From the NCBI GenBank assembly GCA_036265935.1, contig DATAOB010000055.1, positions 1-14,809 of the forward strand: a stretch of 14,809 nucleotides of DNA, written 5' to 3'. Of the stretch, positions 6,686 through 14,398 are shown piece by piece. The position numbers and the translations under genes are program-made. The notes under the pieces are model-generated. The model saw only the letters and a program-made list of their open reading frames with translations. It had not been told where the DNA came from and did not search any database. The first letter of the stretch is position 1, and the number at the start of each line of letters is the position of its first letter. The stretch is from JAFASC01 sp036265935. Lineage in GTDB: Bacteria; Pseudomonadota; Alphaproteobacteria; Rhizobiales; Beijerinckiaceae.

Positions 6686-7564
6686 TTATTTCGAGCAGGT
6701 CTTCGTCGGCAGGATATCGAGCTGCGTCATCTCGCCGGCGAGGACGAAATCACCGTAATCGAGTTTCAGCGCGCGCGACACGCCGTTCTCGTAAAGATCG
6801 AACGACAGGACATAAGCCGGCGCGCTGTCATTCTTGCCCTGCTCGAAATACGAGATCGCGACCGGCCAGCGCTTCATGCCGTCGAGTGCCGGCACCTGCG
6901 CGGCCTTCTCCACCGCCTGCGTCTCGATCGGCTTGCCGATGATCGTCGTCGTATCGAAAATCTTCTCGCCGCTCTCGGAGCCGTCAAAGACTTTGACCTC
7001 GAGGATTTTCGAACCGGCGCGCGCCGCGGCGAGAATGCGCTTCAAATGCTCGGTCGGAAACACGACGTCCTCGCCGACATCGAGCTTGGTGCGCTTCGGC
7101 TGTTTGAGATCGATCGACAGCGCGCCGTCGTCGGCGCGTTGCGCCGATCCGTCGACATTATCGCCTGGCTTGCGATCGACCGTCGTCTCGATGCGGAAGC
7201 GGAAGCTCTTGCCCTGCCCGTCCTCGAAGGTCGCCGAATGCATGTCGGAGACATGCGTCGGCCCCTCGGCCGGCTGCAGCTCCGTCACCTGGCGGAAATT
7301 CTGGACGTAGCCCTCGCAGGCCGAGCCGGTGAAATCGAAGGCGATGCGGCCGCGCGCCGCGGTCGGCGACTTGCTGCCCGTCGCCTTGGCGAGGCTGAGC
7401 TCGTAGACGGCGCGGTGCGAGGCGAGCGGCAGGCTCTGGTCCGATGCGGTCGCCGCCGGGACGGGACCGGCCGGCTGGTTGGTCGCAGCGGAAGCCAGGC
7501 CGGAGACGCTGCCGGCGGCGACGAGGCAGAGGCTCAGGACGCGGAGGGAAGGCATGGGATTCAC
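6686..7564 (-). CDS. eipB: EipB (DUF1849) cell envelope integrity protein
   Basis: A 292-residue exported protein of the DUF1849 family, whose Brucella member EipB is a periplasmic protein needed for envelope integrity. Residues 1-27 are a signal peptide with a likely cut after ASA. The mature part opens with LPLASHRAVYELSL and carries GRIAFDFTGSACEGY around 72-86, a family signature. C83 and C290, three residues from the C-terminus, are placed to form the disulfide described for Brucella EipB. The start is GTG at 7564, chosen because CCGGAG sits 6 bases upstream; the ATG at codon 4 would be too far from it. The gene is divergent from lexA and converges tightly on the iron permease. The family call is strong; the envelope role is inferred from Brucella. 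Confidence 0.92.
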   Translation of the reverse strand: MNPMPSLRVLSLCLVAAGSVSGLASAATNQPAGPVPAATASDQSLPLASHRAVYELSLAKATGSKSPTAARGRIAFDFTGSACEGYVQNFRQVTELQPAEGPTHVSDMHSATFEDGQGKSFRFRIETTVDRKPGDNVDGSAQRADDGALSIDLKQPKRTKLDVGEDVVFPTEHLKRILAAARAGSKILEVKVFDGSESGEKIFDTTTIIGKPIETQAVEKAAQVPALDGMKRWPVAISYFEQGKNDSAPAYVLSFDLYENGVSRALKLDYGDFVLAGEMTQLDILPTKTCSK

Positions 7565-7699
7565 GTGACACTCCGGTGAATAGATTACATCCCATAATGC
7601 TATGCGCTATGGCGGAATTAGGATGTCCACATTCGGGTTCGAGCTAAGCGGCTAACGCGAGCACAACCAATACTGATGCCCCGAAGATTCGTACTTGCG

Positions 7700-7714
7700 G
7701 AACGCAACGCGAAC
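7700..7714. promoter_or_regulatory. SOS box (LexA operator) of lexA
   Basis: The sequence GAAC-GCAACGC-GAAC is an exact match to the alphaproteobacterial LexA operator, GTTC-N7-GTTC, read on the opposite strand. It lies about 90 bases before the lexA start codon, so LexA very probably represses its own gene from here. Confidence 0.85.
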
Positions 7715-7723
7715 GGCTAGCAT

Positions 7724-7738
7724 GTTCATGATTTGTTT
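7724..7738. promoter_or_regulatory. Possible second, degenerate SOS box
   Basis: GTTC-ATGATTT-GTTT matches GTTC-N7-GTTC at 7 of 8 fixed positions and lies 9 bases from the exact box, in the opposite orientation. It may be a weaker second operator that sharpens lexA autoregulation, or it may be chance. Confidence 0.4.
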
Positions 7739-7803
7739 AAGCCCGGGCGCGAATCTGCGGCCGAAACCTGAGTCGCACGCGGGCGGGAACCAAGGCAGAG
7801 CCA

Positions 7804-8505
7804 ATGCTGACCAAGAAACAGAGCGAGCTTCTGCGTTTCATCCACGAGCGGCTCAAGGAAACCGGCGTTCCGCCCTCCTTCGACGAGATGAAGGACGCGC
7901 TCGACCTGCGCTCCAAGTCCGGCATCCATCGCCTCGTCATGGCGCTCGAGGAGCGCGGCTTCATCCGCCGGCTGCCGAACCGCGCCCGGGCGCTCGAAGT
8001 GCTGAAACTGCCGGAATCCTCGACGCCGCAGAGCCCGCGCGGCGGCAAGTTCTCGCCAAGCGTCATCGAGGGCAATCTCGGCCGCGTGCGCCAGATGCCG
8101 GCCGGCAGCGACGATGCCATGGCCGCGGTCGCCGTCCCGGTCATGGGCCGCATCGCCGCCGGCACGCCGATCAGCGCCATCCAGAACCGCAGCCACACGA
8201 TCTCGATCCCGCCCGAGTTTCTCGCGAGCGGCGACCATTTCGCCCTCGAAGTGAAGGGCGATTCGATGATCGAGGCGGGCATCCTCGAAGGCGATACGAT
8301 CGTCGTCAAAAAGCAGGACAGCGCCGATACCGGCGACATCGTCGTCGCGCTGATCGACGAGGAGGAGGCGACGCTGAAGCGCTTGCGCCGCCGCGGCGCC
8401 TCGATCGCGCTCGAGGCCGCCAATCCCGCTTACGAGACGCGCATTTTTGGGCCCGATCGCGTGCGCATCCAGGGCAAGTTGGTGAGTCTCATTCGGCGAT
8501 ATTGA
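7804..8505 (+). CDS. lexA: LexA repressor
   Basis: The 233-residue repressor of the SOS DNA-damage response, with self-cleaving protease activity stimulated by RecA filaments. The N-terminal winged helix (residues 1-70) contains the alphaproteobacterial recognition region DLRSKSGIHRLVMALEERGF. A longer linker than in E. coli follows (about 70-108). The S24 peptidase domain shows the A119-G120 cleavage bond in GRIAAGTP, nucleophile S154 in GDSMIEAGI and general base K192 in ATLKRL. All functional residues are present. The ATG at 7804 has an AAGG 8 bases upstream. An exact SOS box lies in the promoter region. It is divergent from eipB and converges on the large coiled-coil gene, with the second palindromic repeat between them. 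Confidence 0.98.
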   Translation: MLTKKQSELLRFIHERLKETGVPPSFDEMKDALDLRSKSGIHRLVMALEERGFIRRLPNRARALEVLKLPESSTPQSPRGGKFSPSVIEGNLGRVRQMPAGSDDAMAAVAVPVMGRIAAGTPISAIQNRSHTISIPPEFLASGDHFALEVKGDSMIEAGILEGDTIVVKKQDSADTGDIVVALIDEEEATLKRLRRRGASIALEAANPAYETRIFGPDRVRIQGKLVSLIRRY

Positions 8506-8546
8506 GTATTTCCGGCGCACGCGGCGCCGCCTTTCGGGAGAGTGGG

Positions 8547-8651
8547 CCACGTTCCCGGAGCCGCGAAGCGGCATCCGGGACCCAGAGCAAACGCGTCTGC
8601 CCCTGGACCCCGGATCACACTCCGCTTCGCTTCGTGCGTCCGGGGATGTGG
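8547..8651. repeat. Dispersed palindromic repeat, copy 2
   Basis: A second copy of the element at 3176-3276, in the same orientation, lies between the converging ends of lexA and the GPR-like gene. Inner arms are 8571-8589 and 8598-8616. The outer arms CCACGTTCCCGGA (8547-8559) and TCCGGGGATGTGG (8639-8651) pair with few mismatches. Its position suggests a two-way terminator or an insulator, though it may simply be an inert mobile repeat. Confidence 0.83.
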
Positions 8652-8722
8652 CATGCGTCGATGCACATCAATGTTGACCGGCGTCGCTTCCCCTGTGGGA
8701 GAAGGTCCGCTAATCGGCGCCG

Positions 8723-11700
8723 CTACTCGAACCGCTCCGCCGCGTGGGCGAGCATCGTGTAGACCTTGCCCGTCTCCGAGGTGAGATAGCTCTTCGCCAG
8801 CGGGCTGTCCGGATCGTCGCGGCTGACTTCCGTCAAAAGCCGCTCGAATTCCTGGATGTAGCGGTCGACAGTCTCGCGGAAGGCGTCGTCGGCGCGATAG
8901 CGCCGGCGAATTTCGTCGTAGGCCTGCTGGCCCTGCGCGGTGTAGAGGCGGCGGCTGAAGACGTGCCGCTCGCCGCGCCGGAAGCGATCCCAGAGTTCGA
9001 AAACCGCATCGTGATCGAGCAGGCGCGCAATATCGAGCGACAGCGCATCGATGGAATCGATGGCGCGGTTCGGTTGACGCGTTGCCTCTTGGCGCGGCGC
9101 CGGCTCCTCACGCTCTTCGCGTGAGGCGCGCGCCAGGAGATCGGTGAGCCAGCCGCCGCGGCTGCGCTCCTGCGCTTGCGCCGGCGGATGCTCCTCGGCC
9201 CGCGCGATCTGCGGCGAGCGCGTCGTCGCCGGCCGCGGCCGCGTCTGCACGGCAGGCTCGCCGAAACGCGCCGGCTCGACAGCGCGCGGCTCGGCGGGGC
9301 GCACTTCGGCAGCACGCGGTTCAGGGCGTCGCGGCGCCGGCGGATCCGGCGGGCGCATCGGCTGGATGAGGCTTGCCGGCTCGGCGATATCGAAGGCCCG
9401 GCCGGAGCGCGCGACGATCTCGGTGAGCTCGTTCAGCGCCTTGATCTGCTCGGCAACGACGCGGCGCATCGTGCCAGCCTGCTCGGCCGTCTCGCGCGGC
9501 AAGTCGAGCGCGCCGCGGCGCACCTCTTCGCGCGTCGCATCGAGCTCGCTGCGGATTTCCGCCGAGACGCCGCGGATCTGTTCCGCCGCGGATTGGAAGC
9601 CCTGCGTGGCGCGGCCGAGGAGTTCGGCCATTTCCTGGTTTGCCTGCTCGTAGGCGGCGCGGAGCGCCGCGGCAGTGCGTTCGCGCTCCTTGCCGGTCGC
9701 CGCGCGGATTTCGTCGAAGCGGTTCTCGACGTCGTGCGTCGTCTGCTGCGCCGATTCGGCGAGGAACGTACCGATCTCGCGGGCGCGCGCTTCGGCATCG
9801 CGGAACGCGTCGTGGATCAATCCGCTGAAGGCCTGCAGCACGCTTTCGAAATCGCTGCGGCGGTTTTCGATTTCGCCGAGCAATCCTTCGAGTGCATCGT
9901 GGCGCTGCACCAGCGCGGCATCGATCTCGCGCTGCGAACGTTCGAGTTCGCCAGCCGTTTGCATCAGCGTGTCGCTATGCGAGCCGATGGAGCCGGTGAG
10001 CGCATCGGCCCCCTGCAGCGTGCGGCTGGCGACGTCGCCGAGATGCGTGACCTGCGCGGAGACGTTTTCGATCGCGTGGCCGAACGCACCGAGATGCTCG
10101 CCGAGCTTGGAGTCGATCGCCGACAAATTGCCGCTCGCCTGCGAAATGATCGATTGCAGCGAGACATTGGTTTGGCCGAGCCGGTCGAGCACGGCACTCA
10201 TCTCGCCTTTCAGCCGGTCGTTGGCACCTACCAGCGCACCAATCGAGCTGTTCGCGCTCGCTTCGATTGCCTCGCGCAAGGCGGCGCCGGATTCGTCGAT
10301 CGCTGCAGCGAGCTCATTGCGGCGCACGCCGAGATGCTCGACGATGGCCGTGCCGCGGCTCTCGATCGTGTTGGTGACGAGCTCGCCGACATCGGCAAGC
10401 TCTTTGGCAATCTCGCTGCCGCGCGACGAGATAAGCTCGGCGATCAGCGGCGCCTTCGTCTCGAACAAATCCTGCAATTCGCTCGAGCGCGCGACAAGAA
10501 GTTCATGCACCTCCCTGCCCTTCTCGCCGAGCGCTACATTCAGCTCGAGCAACCGGTCGCCGACCGCGGAGCCGATCTCGGCGACGCGGGTGGAGAGCGC
10601 GACGCCGAGATCTCCGGCCCGCGCATGCAGCGTCGTGTCGAGCTCGTGTGTCGCGGCGCCGAGCGTCGCGTGAATGTCGGAGAGGCGCGCGCCGATCGTC
10701 TCGACGACTTCGCGTCCCCGTTCGTCGATTTCGCTCGTCACCGTGCCGAGACGGCCGACCACGCGCTCCTCGAAGGTCGCAATGCGGCTGTCGAGCGTGT
10801 CGGCGATTTCGCTGGCGCGGCCGCCGAGCGTCTCGCTGAGCGAGGTCGAGCGCGCCAGCAGAATGTCGTCGATCTCGCGCGCCTTGCTGTCGAGCGCCCG
10901 CGTCACCTCGCGTCCGCCTTCGCCGAGGACGCGCGCCACTTCGAGCGCGCGCATGGCGAGCGCATCGTTGAGCGTCTTCGCCCGCGTCTCGAGCCCGGTA
11001 TCGATGCGCGAAATCAGGCTTTCGAGCTGTTCGGTGATCTCGCCGGCCTTGCTTGCGGCACGCTCGTCGAAGACGTCGACATGGCCGCCGAGAAGTGCGG
11101 CAGTTTCCTGCGCCTGCTGCTCCAGGCGTTCGCTGAGCGCGGCGCCGTGCGTGGTAACTGCCTGCTCGATCGCATCGAGATGACCGGCAATCTCGCCGGT
11201 GAAGCGTGTCGAATGGTCGGCGATGCGCTGCGCGACGTCGTCGCCATAGGTACGGAAGGTCGTTTCGAACGAGCCGAGCCGATCCTCCAGCGATGCCGCA
11301 AGACGATTGCTCTGTTCGCCGAGCCGCTCGTCGACGCGGATCGTGCTTTGCGCAACCGCCGCCTCGAATGCCGCGAGCCGGTCGCCCAGTGTCCCGCTGA
11401 GATTTTCGCTATGATAACCTAACCGCTCGTCGACTTCGCCGGCGCGCTGTGCAACCGCCGCCTCAAACGCGCCAAGCCGCTCATCCATTGATGCGGCGAG
11501 ACGATCGGAATGCTGCCCGAGGCGCTCGTCGATTTCGCCGGCGCGCTGCGTCACTGCATTCTCGAAGGCGCCAAGGCGCTGATCGAGCGAGGCAGCGACG
11601 CGCTCGCTGTGTTGCGCCAGCCGCTCATCCGCTTCGCCAGTGCGTTGCGCAAACACTGTCTCGAATGCGGCGAGCCGCTCGGCAAGCGCACCGGTGAGGT

Positions 11701-14044
11701 GCTCGGAGTGATGACCGAGGCGCTCGTCGATGTGACCGACGTGTTGCGCGACGGCTTCTTCCATCGCGCCCACACGCTCGCTCAGCGCTGCGGCGAGCCC
11801 TTCTGCCTGCTCGCTCAGGCGCTCATGCGTTTCGGTGCCATGGCGCAGAAGCGCCTCTTCAAATCCGCCGATCGTGCCGCTGACGCGCTCGGCATGCTGA
11901 TCCAGTCGCTCGTCAATGTCGGTGCCGTGGCGTGACAGCGCCTGTTCGAGACCGCCCATCGTTCCGGTGAGCCGCTCCGCATGACCGGCGAGGCGTCCAT
12001 CGGAATCGTTGACGACGCGCGCAATCGCGTCTTCGAAGGCTGCGAGACGCTCGCCCAAAGCGCCGGCCATGTGCTCGGCGTGATGTTCGAGCCGCTGGTC
12101 GGCTTCACTGCCGTAATGCAGCATCGTTTCTTCGAATACCCCGAGCCGATCGCCAAGCGCCTGATGCACACGATCGGAATGCGTGCCGATGGCGACGATC
12201 GCCTCGCTCGCCGTCGTTGCGAAGCGCTCCTGCAAGGTGCTGGTGTGCTCGTCCATCGCGGTGATGGTGCGCTCGGCAGTAGAGGCGAAGGCCTGTTCGA
12301 GCGAGCCCATATGCGTCGCAAGCGCGCTCGCGGTCTGCTCCGCCGTTGTCGAGAATTGGTCCTGCAGCGCCGCGGCATTGCTCGCCAGCGCCGAGACCGT
12401 CTGCTCGGCGGTGGCCGAGAATTGCTCGTGCACGGCAGCCACATTGTTCGTAAGTGCGGCGACAGTCTGCTCCGCCGTTCCGGTGAACTGCTCGTGCAGC
12501 GCGCTCGTATGCGCAACGAGCGCCGCGGCAGTATCAGCAATTGTCGTCGCAAGACGCGTATGCACCTGGTCGGCATGCGTCTCGAGATCGAGGCGCAGGC
12601 GCTCCTGTGCATCGGTCAACAGGCGGCCGAGGCGATCGCTCGATTGGGCGAACGCTTCGTGCGCATGATTGACCGTGTCGTGGACACGGTCGCCGGTCTC
12701 GGTCAGGCGCGCCGCGATGTGGTCGCCATGGCTGACGACGGTTTCGGTGAAATGGTGGCCGATTTCTGCGAGCCGCTGCGCGACATCCGTGCCGCGCGTC
12801 TCGAAATCGGCGAGGAGTCCTTCGCCCGTCGAGCGCAGCCGCGTATCGATTTCAGCAATGCGATCGGCAAGCGTCTGGGCGACACCGTCGCCGACAGCGC
12901 TGACCTGCATGGTTGCCGCCTCGCCGGTCTCCGCCAGGCGCTGGACGAGATCGCCGCCATGATCCGACAGGCTCTGCACGAGGTCCGCCCCAGTGCGGCT
13001 CAACGCGAAGGCAATCTCCTCGCTTTTCGAGCCGAGCGATGCCGTCACGCGCCCGCCCGCTTCGCTGACCGTCTCCGCAAGGCGCACAGATGTGGACGCG
13101 AGATCGCGCGAGAGGGATTCGTGCGCGCCGACGATCGCGGTACGCACCTTTTCGGAATTGATGACGATCTCTTCGCGCTGCTGCGACAGGCCGTCGATCA
13201 ACGAGCGGATGCGCCGCTCGTTATCCGAGTAAGAGCGCTCGAGGTTCGAGACCTCCGCGCGCATCATGGTTTCGAGCTCGCTCGCGCGGGCGAGCGCGCG
13301 CTCGATCCCGTCGCCAAGCGAGGCGACTTCGCGGCGGATCGCTTGCGACAGCGACACGACCTGCTCGGTCGCGACCGTCTCCGGTTCGGCAAGCCGGATC
13401 GCGACTTCCGTCATCGATCTCGCGGTCATGCGCATCTCGTTGGCGCGGCGCGCCATGAGCGCGGTCACAAACATGAAGATGATCGGCCCGAAGACACCGA
13501 GCGCGATGACGCCCAGTTCCGGCCGCCGGTAGAGCGGCACGCCATCGGCCGGCACGAGAAGCTCGCGGTGGCCGGCAAGATAGGCCGCGCAGATGCCGGC
13601 CCAGACGATCGACAGAAGCAGCGCGGCAACGAGCGGTGCCGGACTTGGGCGAACCCGCATCGCCTGCAGGATGGCGCCGACCGATTGCCGGTTCTCGTTC
13701 GCCGCCGGAACGGAGGGTGCGAGCGGCGCGTCGCGGCCAGCGGCCCGCGGCGGTACGGCGGGCTGGCCGACGACGGCGGCGGCCAGCGCATGCTCGCCCA
13801 CACCTTCGGTCAGGTCCGGCGCGCTCCAATCGTCGATCGGGGTCGTGCGTGCCTTCGGCAGTTGCACGCCGGCGGCAAGCGGCGCCTCGCCTTCAGCTTG
13901 CGTACCGGCGGCTTCGGCGGCACGACCGGCGGCTTGATCTGCGGCAGCTTTTTCCTCCGCGGCAGGATCGCCGAGGTTCAACGCCTCTTCGATTGCCGAC
14001 AATGCCGCTGCCGTGGGGTCTTGGGCCCGGCTCGGTGTGGCCAT
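8723..14044 (-). CDS. gpr: Growth pole ring (GPR/RgsE)-like giant coiled-coil protein
   Basis: A 1773-residue protein resembling the apolipoprotein-like GPR protein of Agrobacterium (RgsE in Sinorhizobium), which forms a ring at the growing pole and is needed for polar growth and rod shape; those are known roles, and identity here is inferred from architecture. Residues 1-130 are an alanine-rich, disordered cytoplasmic tail. Two membrane helices follow (about 137-158 and 177-198). Residues 200-1560 are an almost unbroken alpha-helical rod of 22- and 33-residue repeats. About 1570-1655 is a proline/arginine/glutamate-rich linker, and 1664-1773 is a compact C-terminal domain beginning SIDALSLDIARLLDHDAVFELW. 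Start codon ATG at 14044 has GAGAGG upstream. Two CtrA-like sites lie 90-175 bases upstream. The rod's repeats explain the long open frames on the opposite strand. General annotation tools may call it kinesin-like or apolipoprotein. Confidence 0.85.
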   Translation of the reverse strand: MATPSRAQDPTAAALSAIEEALNLGDPAAEEKAAADQAAGRAAEAAGTQAEGEAPLAAGVQLPKARTTPIDDWSAPDLTEGVGEHALAAAVVGQPAVPPRAAGRDAPLAPSVPAANENRQSVGAILQAMRVRPSPAPLVAALLLSIVWAGICAAYLAGHRELLVPADGVPLYRRPELGVIALGVFGPIIFMFVTALMARRANEMRMTARSMTEVAIRLAEPETVATEQVVSLSQAIRREVASLGDGIERALARASELETMMRAEVSNLERSYSDNERRIRSLIDGLSQQREEIVINSEKVRTAIVGAHESLSRDLASTSVRLAETVSEAGGRVTASLGSKSEEIAFALSRTGADLVQSLSDHGGDLVQRLAETGEAATMQVSAVGDGVAQTLADRIAEIDTRLRSTGEGLLADFETRGTDVAQRLAEIGHHFTETVVSHGDHIAARLTETGDRVHDTVNHAHEAFAQSSDRLGRLLTDAQERLRLDLETHADQVHTRLATTIADTAAALVAHTSALHEQFTGTAEQTVAALTNNVAAVHEQFSATAEQTVSALASNAAALQDQFSTTAEQTASALATHMGSLEQAFASTAERTITAMDEHTSTLQERFATTASEAIVAIGTHSDRVHQALGDRLGVFEETMLHYGSEADQRLEHHAEHMAGALGERLAAFEDAIARVVNDSDGRLAGHAERLTGTMGGLEQALSRHGTDIDERLDQHAERVSGTIGGFEEALLRHGTETHERLSEQAEGLAAALSERVGAMEEAVAQHVGHIDERLGHHSEHLTGALAERLAAFETVFAQRTGEADERLAQHSERVAASLDQRLGAFENAVTQRAGEIDERLGQHSDRLAASMDERLGAFEAAVAQRAGEVDERLGYHSENLSGTLGDRLAAFEAAVAQSTIRVDERLGEQSNRLAASLEDRLGSFETTFRTYGDDVAQRIADHSTRFTGEIAGHLDAIEQAVTTHGAALSERLEQQAQETAALLGGHVDVFDERAASKAGEITEQLESLISRIDTGLETRAKTLNDALAMRALEVARVLGEGGREVTRALDSKAREIDDILLARSTSLSETLGGRASEIADTLDSRIATFEERVVGRLGTVTSEIDERGREVVETIGARLSDIHATLGAATHELDTTLHARAGDLGVALSTRVAEIGSAVGDRLLELNVALGEKGREVHELLVARSSELQDLFETKAPLIAELISSRGSEIAKELADVGELVTNTIESRGTAIVEHLGVRRNELAAAIDESGAALREAIEASANSSIGALVGANDRLKGEMSAVLDRLGQTNVSLQSIISQASGNLSAIDSKLGEHLGAFGHAIENVSAQVTHLGDVASRTLQGADALTGSIGSHSDTLMQTAGELERSQREIDAALVQRHDALEGLLGEIENRRSDFESVLQAFSGLIHDAFRDAEARAREIGTFLAESAQQTTHDVENRFDEIRAATGKERERTAAALRAAYEQANQEMAELLGRATQGFQSAAEQIRGVSAEIRSELDATREEVRRGALDLPRETAEQAGTMRRVVAEQIKALNELTEIVARSGRAFDIAEPASLIQPMRPPDPPAPRRPEPRAAEVRPAEPRAVEPARFGEPAVQTRPRPATTRSPQIARAEEHPPAQAQERSRGGWLTDLLARASREEREEPAPRQEATRQPNRAIDSIDALSLDIARLLDHDAVFELWDRFRRGERHVFSRRLYTAQGQQAYDEIRRRYRADDAFRETVDRYIQEFERLLTEVSRDDPDSPLAKSYLTSETGKVYTMLAHAAERFE
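10925..12118 (-). repeat. 33-residue (99-bp) tandem repeats in the GPR-like rod
   Basis: Residues about 643-1040 repeat the pattern (D/E)ERLxxHSxRLAASLxxRLxxFE. Leucine or isoleucine at the end of the DERL-like motif falls at residues 652, 685, 714, 743, 776, 809, 842, 875, 908, 941, 974, 1007 and 1040. The step is exactly 33 throughout except for two consecutive steps of 29. The DNA is visibly repetitive at 99 bases, best conserved around 11250-11700. Thirty-three residues are three 11-residue units, the period of apolipoprotein-type amphipathic helices. Confidence 0.85.
12104..12499 (-). repeat. 22-residue (66-bp) tandem repeats in the GPR-like rod
   Basis: Residues 516-647 hold six units in exact 22-residue register, starting at 516, 538, 560, 582, 604 and 626. 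The pattern is LxEQFxxTAEQTxxALxxxxxx, threonine/alanine rich and less charged than the neighbouring 33-residue block; the last unit is divergent. Twenty-two residues are two 11-residue units. The change from 22 to 33 at about residue 648 marks two separately expanded segments of one rod. Confidence 0.85.
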
Positions 14045-14132
14045 TGCAAACCGCCTCTCGCGCTACGCCTCTCGTCCTCCTTTGACGCGCGGACGAGTGA
14101 CGACGGCCGCCGCCCGCCTCGCGGGGCCGAAG

Positions 14133-14147
14133 TTAACCAAACGTTAC
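14133..14147. promoter_or_regulatory. CtrA-like site 1 upstream of the GPR-like gene
   Basis: TTAA-CCAAACG-TTAC matches 7 of 8 positions of TTAA-N7-TTAA, the consensus for the alphaproteobacterial cell-cycle regulator CtrA, and keeps the CC often found after the first TTAA. It lies 89 bases before the GPR-like start codon. Confidence 0.4.
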
Positions 14148-14205
14148 TGTACAGATGAGCAGCACTTAAAGGAACAGGTGTGGCAAGCGTTCCGCAAAAA
14201 CGTCG

Positions 14206-14220
14206 TTAACGCGCCATTTA
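14206..14220. promoter_or_regulatory. CtrA-like site 2 upstream of the GPR-like gene
   Basis: TTAA-CGCGCCA-TTTA matches 7 of 8 positions of TTAA-N7-TTAA and lies exactly 73 bases (about seven helical turns) from site 1. On its own it would be weak; as one of a pair it is worth noting. Confidence 0.3.
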
Positions 14221-14398
14221 CCCTGACTGCGGAGACTTCTTCCGCTCTAGCTCGTTCCAACACCTTCCACTCGCGTCCGAAATTTCGCCGTGATTTCTGT
14301 GGGTTACAACCCCGTTTTTTCCCCAGCTTCCATTGCGTTCCGGCTAAATCCAGTTCACGTTTGTACGCAGGTAGGTGCACGAGAAAACGGCGGACATA

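Larger units (their letters stand above)
14045..14398. other. Gene-free stretch between the GPR-like gene and the integrase
   Basis: This 354-base stretch holds the upstream regions of two divergent genes. It is visibly richer in A and T than the genes to its left. I see two CtrA-like sites (14133-14147 and 14206-14220), a short inverted repeat GCGGA/TCCGC around 14229-14245, and a small GGGT/ACCC hairpin with a following T run near 14301-14320. I find no tRNA, no clear attachment site and no convincing ORF. A left attachment site of the element carrying the integrase could lie here but cannot be recognised without the other end. Confidence 0.6.

Noticed and set aside
9176..11422. A 748-codon open frame on the plus strand opposite the GPR-like gene (and a 725-codon one at 11981-14158)
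   Set aside because: Both are antisense shadows. The coding strand is repetitive and GC-rich, so stops are rare opposite it. The translations are arginine/alanine/glycine-rich with no recognisable domain, while the minus-strand frame gives a coherent helical protein.
11000..12500. Regular 66- and 99-base periodicity that might suggest a CRISPR-like or minisatellite array
   Set aside because: The repeats are in frame, degenerate at third codon positions and part of a continuous coding sequence; there are no unique spacers of constant length.
14280..14325. A GTGGGTTACAACCCC sequence resembling a tRNA T-arm that might be an attachment site
   Set aside because: The loop does not fit the TTCRANY pattern and no acceptor, D or anticodon arm can be drawn around it.
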